A DNA stretch of 64,000 nt. It comes from Nostoc foliaceum FACHB-393. Its GTDB lineage: Bacteria; Cyanobacteriota; Cyanobacteriia; Cyanobacteriales; Nostocaceae. The position numbers and the translations under genes are program-made. Under the pieces are notes generated by a model. That model worked only from the letters and a program-made list of their open reading frames with translations, was not told where the DNA came from and ran no database searches. Every line of letters begins with the position of its first letter. The first letter of the stretch is position 1. The DNA lies in the NCBI RefSeq assembly GCF_014698505.1, contig NZ_JACJTD010000006.1:124001-188000 (forward strand), given 5' to 3'. Shown here in pieces: positions 57,210 to 64,000 of this stretch.

Positions 57210-57940
57210 TTCTCAAATAACTCATTTTGTAGTGCTTGCTTCAGTTGAGTATCTTCTAAAGACGCTGGCAAAAATTGTTCTACTCGAAACAAACCATAAG
57301 GTATTTCTCCTTGGGGAGAGTCTTTGCCAACGATTTGTATTGGTCCTACCAATTGTCCAGGACTTGCCACATCAATAGCTGCCCGTAATATATCTGGCAT
57401 ACTTCCTCGGCTGACTATTCCCATCATGCCGTTCACAATTCGGTCATCTGAAAGTGAATACTCTTTAGCTAGTTGCTCAAAACTACCTCCTTCTTCAATT
57501 TGGGTTTGTAGTTCGTCTGCCAATTCTCGATTATCAACAACAATCCGAGAAAGTACTACCCGATCCAAGAAAATTTTGCGTTCAATAAAATATTCTTGGA
57601 GTTTTGCTTGGGTCACTACAGCTTTCAGCTTTTCTAACTTGTAACCAAAAGTAACCGATGTGTGAAAGGTAGCGTAATCTGTGTTATTGGTCTTCAACCA
57701 TTCTTGAAAGCTTTGGGGGTCAGTCAGTTGATTTTTCAGCCTAAAGTCAATAATTGCCTGTTCAGTTATTGCTGTACCAATCTCAACATCGTCTCGTGTT
57801 CGGATTTCTTCCTCAATTACATACTGGCGAAGAATATCCCCAATGAACTGCCCCAATTTTCCAGAGGCTTGCAGGTACTTTACTGCTTCCTCAATAGAAA
57901 TTATTTGGTCATTAATTGTCAAAAATGATAAAGATTCCAT
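57158..57940 (-). CDS. Parvulin-type peptidyl-prolyl isomerase (SurA/PpiC-like) linked to the exporter
   Basis: 260 residues. An N-terminal SurA-like helical part (KYLQASGLGQ-type to about 115) leads to a PpiC rotamase domain (about 125-235) with VLSRIVVDNRELADELQTQI, FEQLAKEYSLSDDRIVNG and MGIVSRGSMPDILRAAIDVA. No signal peptide is seen, so it acts in the cytoplasm or in an unusual location. It overlaps the exporter gene by 52 bp, a strong sign of co-translation; it probably handles exporter cargo. A relic of its own start lies at 57991-58041. Confidence 0.85.
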   Translation of the reverse strand: MESLSFLTINDQIISIEEAVKYLQASGKLGQFIGDILRQYVIEEEIRTRDDVEIGTAITEQAIIDFRLKNQLTDPQSFQEWLKTNNTDYATFHTSVTFGYKLEKLKAVVTQAKLQEYFIERKIFLDRVVLSRIVVDNRELADELQTQIEEGGSFEQLAKEYSLSDDRIVNGMMGIVSRGSMPDILRAAIDVASPGQLVGPIQIVGKDSPQGEIPYGLFRVEQFLPASLEDTQLKQALQNELFEKWLAEKIQKLTVKLQVS

Positions 57941-57990
57941 GAACTAATTATGTGAAAATGGTTAAACACTTATAGGACTTTTAAAGTAAA

Positions 57991-58041
57991 TCATATAAAA
58001 ATCATCTGGTCGTTGATGAATAAATATGATAAAGATTCCAT
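57991..58041 (-). pseudogene. Relic of a duplicated parvulin N-terminus
   Basis: On the minus strand MESLSYLFINDQMIFI then a stop resembles the first residues of the parvulin, MESLSFLTINDQIISI. The DNA around both start codons is identical over 26 bp (57925-57950 and 58026-58051, spacing 101 bp). This indicates a tandem duplication followed by loss of one copy. The remaining spacer (58052-58309) carries no supported gene. Confidence 0.75.
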
Positions 58042-58309
58042 GAACTAATTACATCTAAATGGTCAAAAAATTATATAGCTAGTAAATACAATAATTTCCC
58101 ATGATCAGTTTTACAGTCTGGCGGGGACAAAACAGGATTGAAAATATCAGCGCTAGCGTAGTAGCAAAGCAGATTGCTTATTTTCTCTCAATGCCCAATG
58201 AGTCCAGCTACTCATGGGGGAAACTCCCTCGTAGCCTATTCCTTTTGGAGAAGACTGTGCTGGTTACCCAATGCCCCACCTAAACGAGTAATTATTTATT
58301 CTCACCGTT

Positions 58310-59113
58310 CTACTTAATGAAACTTATCCATGTCCAGGCAAGTAACACAGCTGCGATCGCACCGATTAATGTATTAAAAATATTTACTACTTCATTAGTC
58401 AGCCAAGTATACTTAGATTGCAGTGTTGCCCCAATCACACTTTCTAAATTAGTGGCAATAAATGCAGCCAGCACACACCAAGCTACTCCCAATAGGTCAA
58501 TTAAACCAACTCCCCAACCAACAAATGCGATCGCTACAGAAGCCACAATACCAGCTAAAGTTCCTTCCAAGCTTACCGCTCCTTCTGTACCACGAGGCAC
58601 TGGTTGGAGTGTGGTAATTAAAAAGGTGCTTTTACCATATGCTTTACCAACTTCACTAGCAGTGGTGTCAGCCAGCTTGGTACTAAAACTCGCTACATAG
58701 CCTAACAATAATAGGGACTGAGGATTGGGGACTATAAATTGGGGACTAAGTACAACAAATCCCGAATTGATTATCCCTACTCCCAAGGCACACAGTGCCC
58801 CAGTCAAAGCCGAACCCCAAACATTTTCTGGTCCTCTTGCCCCAGAACGCTTTTCGGCAATTCCTTCTGCCTCCTTCTGCGCCATACCGATGCGAGTAAC
58901 GCCAGAACCAACCAGAAAATAGAACATTACGACTGCATATCCTTGCCAGCCTAGAGTTACCCAAATTAGGATGGCCAAAAACCAAGCGTGGAATAATCCA
59001 GCAGGGGTAAGTAGCTTTTTCGGAGCAATCCAAGCTAAACCCAATAGAATTGTGTTTAATACTACCCCCACCAACCAGGGATTCACAGAATTAATTAAGG
59101 ATGACATCAGCAA
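58310..59113 (-). CDS. DUF92 membrane protein, VTE6 (phytyl-phosphate kinase)-like
   Basis: 267 residues with about 6-7 membrane segments. It has LLTPAGLFHAWFLAILIWVT, the loop EKRSGARGPENVWGSALTGA, FSTKLADTTASEVGKAYGKS and VPRGTEGAVSLEGTLAGIVA. This family (TIGR00297) includes plant VTE6, which phosphorylates phytyl phosphate for tocopherol and phylloquinone synthesis. Cyanobacterial members are presumed to do the same. It is a single gene with no pathway neighbours. Confidence 0.85.
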   Translation of the reverse strand: MLMSSLINSVNPWLVGVVLNTILLGLAWIAPKKLLTPAGLFHAWFLAILIWVTLGWQGYAVVMFYFLVGSGVTRIGMAQKEAEGIAEKRSGARGPENVWGSALTGALCALGVGIINSGFVVLSPQFIVPNPQSLLLLGYVASFSTKLADTTASEVGKAYGKSTFLITTLQPVPRGTEGAVSLEGTLAGIVASVAIAFVGWGVGLIDLLGVAWCVLAAFIATNLESVIGATLQSKYTWLTNEVVNIFNTLIGAIAAVLLAWTWISFIK

Positions 59114-59646
59114 TTAATCATGAGTAATTTTGTTTGAATATCAACAGAATAACGAATTTGTCATACTTAAAGCTTAATTTATGAAATCTCTCCACCTAAA
59201 GTCATATGTTTGTATTGTTAAACTCAATAGCGTAGGCATCGCCCTGAAAGTTGAATGTAAAACGACAAACAATGTTTTAGATATACACTGCAATATTGAC
59301 TAAAGAACGTGGATTAAACTAAATGCAAAGCTTTTACTTATTTGGGTGGACTATTCGAGCGCGTAACGCATCCAAAGCACTTTCATCGGATGCGTTAAGT
59401 TCCCAACACACCCTATGAAAGTTGTAGGTTATTAAATCTTACGTTCCTAAGCGTGTGGCAATACAAACCTAAATTAGTATAGCCCCAGGGTGTAACATCT
59501 GAAGTGGTACTCAGTCACCAATCTTAGCCATAAGGATAAACAATATAAGTTAATGTCAATTAAAACTGTGTTCAAGTTAACCACAATCAAGACTTAACAG
59601 CATAAATTGTAGATACCATGAACTACTAGTCTTTTCCACACAAGCT
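59114..59646. other. Divergent spacer with a 10-bp inverted repeat
   Basis: TAACGCATCC (59364-59373) and GGATGCGTTA (59388-59397) form a perfect 10-bp stem; this looks like a dispersed GCGTAACGCATCC element. No gene is seen; the region holds promoters of the flanking divergent genes. Confidence 0.5.
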
Positions 59647-60078
59647 ATGAGCCAAACCTTATTCCATCTTGCTTTCCCTGTGACTGACATTGCCCAAACA
59701 AAAGCATATTACGTGGATGGCTTGGGCTGCATTCCTGGTCGTGAAAACCATCATGCCCTGATTCTTAATCTCTACGGGCATCAATTAGTGGCTCACATCA
59801 CCAAAGAACCCTTGACACCACAAAAAACTATCTATCCCAGACACTTTGGGCTAATTTTTACCCAAGAACGTGACTGGCAAGACTTACTAAAAAGGGCACA
59901 ACAACAACAGCTACTTTTTCGTGAAGAAACCAAAAATCGCTTTGTTGGTTCTCCTCTTGAGCATCGCACTTTCTTTTTAGAAGATCCCTTTTTTAACCTA
60001 ATGGAGTTCAAGTATTATCGTTACCCAGAGGCGATTTTTGGGAGTTACGAACATACACAAATTGGGGATAGGATTTAA
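59647..60078 (+). CDS. VOC-family (glyoxalase-like) protein
   Basis: 143 residues. It begins TLFHLAFPVTDIAQTKAYYV and has LILNLYGHQLVAHITKEPL, HFGLIFTQERDWQDLLKRAQ, and the metal-ligand-like EDPFFNLMEFKYYRYPEAIF. It is one two-module VOC unit with possible His and Glu metal ligands. The reaction is unknown. Confidence 0.8.
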   Translation: MSQTLFHLAFPVTDIAQTKAYYVDGLGCIPGRENHHALILNLYGHQLVAHITKEPLTPQKTIYPRHFGLIFTQERDWQDLLKRAQQQQLLFREETKNRFVGSPLEHRTFFLEDPFFNLMEFKYYRYPEAIFGSYEHTQIGDRI

Positions 60079-60109
60079 GAAATTCGTAATTCGTAATTTA
60101 AAGATGAAT

Positions 60110-60152
60110 AAATCCAGTATGGCAAGCATTCTAGCTACTGACTGGATTTTTA
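60110..60152. terminator. Hairpin terminator between convergent genes
   Basis: AAATCCAGT (60110-60118) and ACTGGATTT (60141-60149) pair perfectly and are followed by T residues on the + strand. Confidence 0.7.
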
Positions 60153-60769
60153 TTCAGCAAGGGTAGCTTAATACCCTTTGCTAAAGCTGCTTTCACTACT
60201 GCTAAACTTCTAGAGTCTGTCAGCATCCAAGGGTGTAAAGCAACTGGTACTATGACTTCGCTTCCTACGGGCATTTGTGAACTATTTGCTGGGACAATCA
60301 TCAAATCATAAGGTGTCCAGATAGATGTAAAATCTAGCTGCCCCAATATTACAGCATCAGAATTTAAATCTTTGAGAAAAATACTGTCAGGGCGCATTTG
60401 TATGCAACCAGGACGCAAGGAACCATAAGCAACCACGGTTCCATGATGAGGGGAAGAGATCGTGATAAACCGCTGAACGCGGTTAATTCCTCCCAGTCGC
60501 TGGACATAGTAACGGCTGACAATTCCTCCCATGCTAAAGCCTACTAAATCTAGCCGTTGTTCTGGCGCAAATGTGGCTGTAACATAATCTGCTACTTGCT
60601 TTGCCAACTCATCAAGACCCACACTACCATTATTAGGTACGAGATCCAGGGAATATACAGACCATCCCTGTAGTCTTAACTGAGCCGCCATCTTATGAAA
60701 AACTGCCTCTGTATCGTCAATCCCGTGTATTAACAAAACGGGATTGCGTTGTTGATTTTCAATGTTCAT
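60131..60769 (-). CDS. Lipase-like alpha/beta hydrolase
   Basis: 212 residues. NPVLLIHGIDDTEAVFHKMA gives the oxyanion HG; the nucleophile Ser is in DLVGFSMGGIVSRYYVQRLG. The sequence ends VPVALHPWMLTDSRSLAVVK, with a candidate His. It resembles small bacterial triacylglycerol lipase/PGAP1-like hydrolases. No signal peptide is present. The substrate is unknown. Confidence 0.78.
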   Translation of the reverse strand: MNIENQQRNPVLLIHGIDDTEAVFHKMAAQLRLQGWSVYSLDLVPNNGSVGLDELAKQVADYVTATFAPEQRLDLVGFSMGGIVSRYYVQRLGGINRVQRFITISSPHHGTVVAYGSLRPGCIQMRPDSIFLKDLNSDAVILGQLDFTSIWTPYDLMIVPANSSQMPVGSEVIVPVALHPWMLTDSRSLAVVKAALAKGIKLPLLNKNPVSS

Positions 60770-61274
60770 TTACAAAATCTAGCTGAATTAAGGTGTGTAT
60801 TTCACGTTTGTAGCTACATACTGCTCTACAAACTGAAGCTATTCTTTTTCGGATTCTTTATAAAGATATCTTTGCAAAACCGAAATACTTCTAAAGATAG
60901 TACGTATAAAATTTAACTAATTAATCTCATCATCTGCCAATAGGCTATGACACTCCTCCTACTGGTTGAAAGTAAACCGCTTGCTTTTCTCCAAGCAGTA
61001 ATTTCCAAACAAAGAAATGTTAAATTTTGTAAAGCCGGCTTTCAGAATCTTGCTCTTAGTTACAGTAAAATTTAATAATTAGTTCTCGGTGTATACAGGT
61101 TGCAAGTGCTTGCAAAAGAACATTTGCCCTATAGTTTTACTACAATGTTGATTAAGCTACAAGCCTATAAGGTTGTCACCAGAACAGGTGACACAAAGCA
61201 GAAAATGTAACATTATATCGTAATTTTTAACGATTACGGTCGAGTTCCAAATATAAAAGGCAGGAGTAATTGTA
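60770..61274. other. Divergent spacer with a hairpin before the 170-residue gene
   Basis: TGTCACC (61174-61180) and GGTGACA (61187-61193) form a 7-bp stem with loop AGAACA about 80 bp before the next start codon, possibly in its 5' UTR. No gene is seen in the spacer. Confidence 0.45.
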
Positions 61275-61787
61275 ATGGATTTTATCAAAAAGTTAATTTC
61301 GGGTATTCTGGGTTTCATTACCGGACTGTTACCAGGCAAGAAGAAAAGCAACGGCTACTTTTTGGAATTGGACGAAGCCAAAGATGCTGCTAAAGAAGTA
61401 GCATCGAACGCTAAGAAAGTAGCAGAGACAGTTGTATCGAATGCTAAAAAAGTAACAGAGACAGTTGTCTCAGAAGCGCCAGAAGCATCCAAGCCGGCTT
61501 CATTGAACGGAACAAAAACCGCCGCAACTCAGGCTAAAGCAAAATCAGCTAAAAATCCCAAACCAGCCGATGTTACGCTAGTCCAGACTGCTGAGGGTCT
61601 GAAAGTTGAACCTGGGAAAAATGCAAAAGCCGCAGCAGCCAAAGTAATCAAAGAGCAGCCAACTGAAACTACCTTTGCGCCTAAATATCTCGCTCCTTCG
61701 GCTACTAGCTCTAATGGTCGTCGTCGTCCAGGGGCAAATATGAGTGTTTACCTAGACATGGCACGTCAGGTTAAAACCCCTGGTTAA
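61275..61787 (+). CDS. Conserved protein with amphipathic N-terminus and Ala/Lys repeats
   Basis: 170 residues. The N-terminal MDFIKKLISGILGFITGLLP is amphipathic or membrane-inserting. Two copies of SNAKKV(A/T)ETVV follow (about 43-63), then a low-complexity Ala/Lys/Pro region. It ends RRRPGANMSVYLDMARQVK, which looks like a defined motif. LEA-like composition suggests a flexible, membrane-attached protein. I do not recognise the family. AGGAGT 8-10 nt before the ATG supports the start. Confidence 0.75.
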   Translation: MDFIKKLISGILGFITGLLPGKKKSNGYFLELDEAKDAAKEVASNAKKVAETVVSNAKKVTETVVSEAPEASKPASLNGTKTAATQAKAKSAKNPKPADVTLVQTAEGLKVEPGKNAKAAAAKVIKEQPTETTFAPKYLAPSATSSNGRRRPGANMSVYLDMARQVKTPG

Positions 61788-61792
61788 GTCTT

Positions 61793-61819
61793 AGAGGCGC
61801 GAAATTTCGCGTCTCTTTT
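61793..61819 (+). terminator. Palindromic terminator
   Basis: AGAGGCGCGAAATTTCGCGTCTCT folds on itself (one G-U pair) and is followed by TTTT. Confidence 0.8.
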
Positions 61820-61841
61820 ATATCCCTATAGTATTAATGAC

Positions 61842-62495
61842 TTAAGTGTGAATACGCAAGATTAGGACAAGTTTACCAGCTGTAGATGGGGGAACTCTCC
61901 AAAGTAGGAGCGATCGCTTAATTTTCTCCACTACAACTGCATCTTTTAGAGTAGAGGCTTTATCATCTAAAACTACCCCATCTACCCGACCTTTTTTGAC
62001 GCTAAACTCAAAGACGATTTCACCAGTAAAGCCGGAAGGTAAGTTTAGTTATTGAAGGTGTTGGGTTAGATCAGCAATTTCTGCGTCATCCAAGCCTGTG
62101 ACACTGATTACTTCTAACTGATGGTTGATTGCTGGGTCTGATATTTCATCTTGTTCCATGTCTTGGGAATCAAAGCTCTTAAAGCTAAAAGAGATATCGC
62201 CTTCTTTCGCTACTGGAGATTTTAGCGATCGCTTTTCCCTTCTATAGTCTGGAGCTTCTGCTGAGGATGGTGCTGATGGCATTGAGAATGATATTTTAGG
62301 CGCAAAACCACCAGCCGGAGCGTTGCCAAACACTCCTAGGTAACTAACTGCTTCAGGCATTTCCACTGGCACTTGCATAGATAGATATTCGCTTCCTGGT
62401 TCAACCCGCACGTCATCGCTGACAGCCACAAAAGCGGTGTATTGAGAAAGCAGCTGATAAGTTAAGGCTATTTCTGTAACTGCTTCTGTGCCAGC
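61842..62495 (-). pseudogene. Truncated VIT/vWA-type protein relic with an in-frame stop
   Basis: From 62495 leftward one frame reads GTEAVTEIALTYQLLSQYTA then FVAVSDDVRVEPG, the segment usually found after the vWA domain of inter-alpha-trypsin-type proteins. An ATG at 62429 opens 126 codons to a TAA at 62049-62051. The same frame continues past it as LNLPSGFTGEIVFEFSVKKG through KLVLILRIHT, ending at 61842. So a CAA-to-TAA type change may split the tail, and the N-terminal VIT/vWA part is missing. Confidence 0.65.
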
Positions 62496-62502
62496 TTACG
62501 AA

Positions 62503-63567
62503 TTATTTAACAAACACCAGTCCACTATATAAATGAAAAGCTGAGTCCCAATTAGTCTGTTCCCTACGCAACAAATGAATGTGAGACTTGATATGACCCA
62601 GCATTTCTGTTTGATCTAGTGTTGTATCTGCAAAGGATGTGAAATCTGACCAAATTTTGACTTGAGGTAGTTGCTGGTCAATCCAACTCGATAAACTATT
62701 CCAATTAATTCTGATTGTATTTTGGCTAGCTTGAGGAATGATTTCTAAACCTTGCTGAAATTCATAGCCGTTATCATCAAATCGGAGAATGCAACGTCTA
62801 CCAGGTAGGTGTAAATCACAAAACTGGGCATAGTCTTGTGTTTGAGTTTTCCATTCCAGTTTCCGGTGGGCATCAACATCTATAACTTGTTCAAAAATGG
62901 GCAACAGTCCCACTACTCTTGCTGTGACTTCTGACCAGTCAAAAGTGAGAGAACCGAGTTGATTGGTGTCATTACGGCAAACAACAGTAGCTTGTGGAGT
63001 AGATTCTTGGAAATATTTGACTTGATAAACTTGAATTTGTTGAATTTGAGGTATTGTTGCCCAAAAGCAAGGAATACCAGCCTGCTGTAACTGTTTGCCG
63101 TAAAATTTTATTTCTCCCACTTGGCCAGTACGGTACAACCTCCAGCCACGACTTGGCAGTAATAGCCTTGCAGTATAAGGGTCTAGCTGCATAATTTGGG
63201 CGAATTTTCGAGATGCTTCTGTTTTCATCTCGTTACCGAGTGGTTCTAAGACTAGTACGCCAAGTTCGGTGTTATTAGGTTGAGATTTTGCTTGGGAAAT
63301 GGCTCTTTGTCTTTCTTCAAGCTCCATTTCTTGTAGTCGTTGTAAACCTTGGCGTGCTAGCGTAACTATTTTGGTATTTGTCGTATCTCGCAGCAGTTGC
63401 CGATAAATTTTTTCCGCATCCTGACGTTTTCCAGATACTTCATGTAGGCGACCAAGATAAAATTGCACCCAAGGATTGTCTGGTGATTCTTTTTGCAGCT
63501 GTTTGAGTAATTTAGCAGCTGTTTGATAATCTTTATGGTCAAAGGCGATCGCAACTTGCTCAATCAT
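62503..63567 (-). CDS. TPR-containing protein of cyanobacterial type
   Basis: 354 residues from MIEQVAIAFDHKDYQTAAKL at 63567; an upstream Met at 63603 is possible. TPR units: DYQTAAKLLKQLQKESPDNP and WVQFYLGRLHEVSGKRQDAE, then KIYRQLLRDT (about 10-75). The remaining 260 residues have no familiar domain but contain a repeated beta pattern. It lies 28-64 bp from rsmE, both on the minus strand. Function unknown. Confidence 0.78.
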   Translation of the reverse strand: MIEQVAIAFDHKDYQTAAKLLKQLQKESPDNPWVQFYLGRLHEVSGKRQDAEKIYRQLLRDTTNTKIVTLARQGLQRLQEMELEERQRAISQAKSQPNNTELGVLVLEPLGNEMKTEASRKFAQIMQLDPYTARLLLPSRGWRLYRTGQVGEIKFYGKQLQQAGIPCFWATIPQIQQIQVYQVKYFQESTPQATVVCRNDTNQLGSLTFDWSEVTARVVGLLPIFEQVIDVDAHRKLEWKTQTQDYAQFCDLHLPGRRCILRFDDNGYEFQQGLEIIPQASQNTIRINWNSLSSWIDQQLPQVKIWSDFTSFADTTLDQTEMLGHIKSHIHLLRREQTNWDSAFHLYSGLVFVK

Positions 63568-63631
63568 CACTTTAAATACACGGTGGAGTGATGTCTCGCG
63601 CAAAATTAATTTTGCGTGAGGTATAAATCAT

Positions 63632-64000
63632 TTATACTTCACAAATTGCGGTAATCAAGGATAATGCTACTACTGGGGCTGTAACTGCCCTCAGGATGCG
63701 GCGACCAAGGGAAACAGGTTCAAATCCAGATGCGATCGCATTCTCAATTTCTTGTGTTGTCCATCCTCCCTCTGGGCCGGTGGCAATGACAATCTCGCCA
63801 GAGATGCTATTCAGCACTTTGTTTAAATGGGGATACTCACCACGAGCTTCACAAATGTAACGGTGACTTGTCTGATTAGCGGTGACAGCAGTGTTAAAAG
63901 CAACAGGTTCTAAAATTGTTGGTACAAACGAGCGCTCTGATTGTTCGGCAGCTTCCGCAGCGATGCGCCGCCAGCGTTCGAGCTTTTGAGGACTAGGATG
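63632..64000 (-). CDS. rsmE: 16S rRNA m3U1498 methyltransferase, 3' part
   Basis: The frame enters from the right edge and ends at 63632. It has the SPOUT knot motif VIATGPEGGWTTQEIENAIA and FEPVSLGRRILRAVTAPVVA, diagnostic of RsmE. Upstream in the same frame comes SPQKLERWRRIAAEAAEQSE and further. The N-terminal PUA-like part lies outside the window. It methylates N3 of U1498 in 16S rRNA. Confidence 0.93.
   Translation of the reverse strand, partial: HPSPQKLERWRRIAAEAAEQSERSFVPTILEPVAFNTAVTANQTSHRYICEARGEYPHLNKVLNSISGEIVIATGPEGGWTTQEIENAIASGFEPVSLGRRILRAVTAPVVALSLITAICEV

Noticed and set aside
58101..58283. 60-codon frame upstream of the parvulin
   Set aside because: It covers dispersed-repeat-like sequence (GGGGGAAACTCCC) and has no homologue I recognise.
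63715..63740. GGTTCAAATCC, a tRNA T-loop-like string
   Set aside because: It is inside the conserved rsmE coding sequence (GFEPVSLG on the other strand) and no acceptor stem or anticodon arm can be built.

Overview
The window comes from a filamentous, very probably heterocyst-forming cyanobacterium of the Nostoc/Anabaena type. This rests on many HIP1 octamers (GCGATCGC) in genes and spacers, several families of short tandem heptamer repeats (STRRs) between genes, an allophycocyanin-B gene (apcD), a Mo-dependent-nitrogenase-family protein, a plastid-type response regulator (Rre1/Ycf29 type), and the cyanobacterial order tig-clpP-clpX divergent from asd-dapA-rnj. No rRNA, convincing tRNA or CRISPR array was seen.

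Layout. 0.2-2.5 kb: a glycine-rich, RTX-like secreted repeat protein. 3-8 kb: housekeeping genes (apcD, rlmD, an RsbW-like kinase, a small unknown gene pair, asnS). 8-10 kb: an Rpn-type nuclease, a frameshifted gene relic and a 28-bp perfect palindrome. 10-14 kb: a heat-shock block with rre1, a thioredoxin-like ferredoxin and groES-groEL; the groESL promoter carries both a K-box and a CIRCE operator. 14-17.2 kb: an AT-rich pair made of a HEPN-like protein and a large two-P-loop NTPase, the best candidate for an undescribed conflict system. 17.3-21.8 kb: a methyltransferase and the urease cluster ureD-ureA-ureB-(DUF1349)-ureC, with no ureEFG following. 21.9-24.4 kb: a NACHT NTPase. 24.8-33.7 kb: a receiver/histidine kinase, aldehyde dehydrogenase, a sulfite-oxidase-like protein, rpmF, a pseudo-orthocaspase, a nitrogenase-family protein and an anion permease. 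33.8-42.7 kb: asd-dapA-rnj and tig-clpP-clpX. 42.8-47 kb: hydrolases, a GntR regulator and an S1 protein. 47-49 kb: an island with a TIR-GUN4 fusion, three 63-bp tandem repeats ending in a perfect hairpin, and two identical 28-bp repeats at its edges. 50-58 kb: a type I secretion group (HlyD, subtilase, subtilase relic, cNMP-like/C39-like ABC exporter, parvulin and a parvulin relic). 58-64 kb: a VTE6-like DUF92 protein, small enzymes, a vWA-protein relic with an in-frame stop, a TPR protein and the 3' part of rsmE.

How the parts fit. GroESL, trigger factor and ClpXP are the protein-quality-control core, and the Rre1-type regulator sits next to a groESL promoter with a K-box. The exporter, adaptor, parvulin, subtilase and RTX-like protein could form one type I secretion pathway with its cargo, although the RTX-like gene lies about 48 kb away in this window. 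The accessory genes (Rpn, HEPN/NTPase, NACHT, pseudo-caspase, TIR-GUN4) belong to families used in stress, regulated-death or anti-phage responses, and lie scattered between housekeeping operons. Functions are assigned by motif recognition in the translated sequence; no database search was possible.
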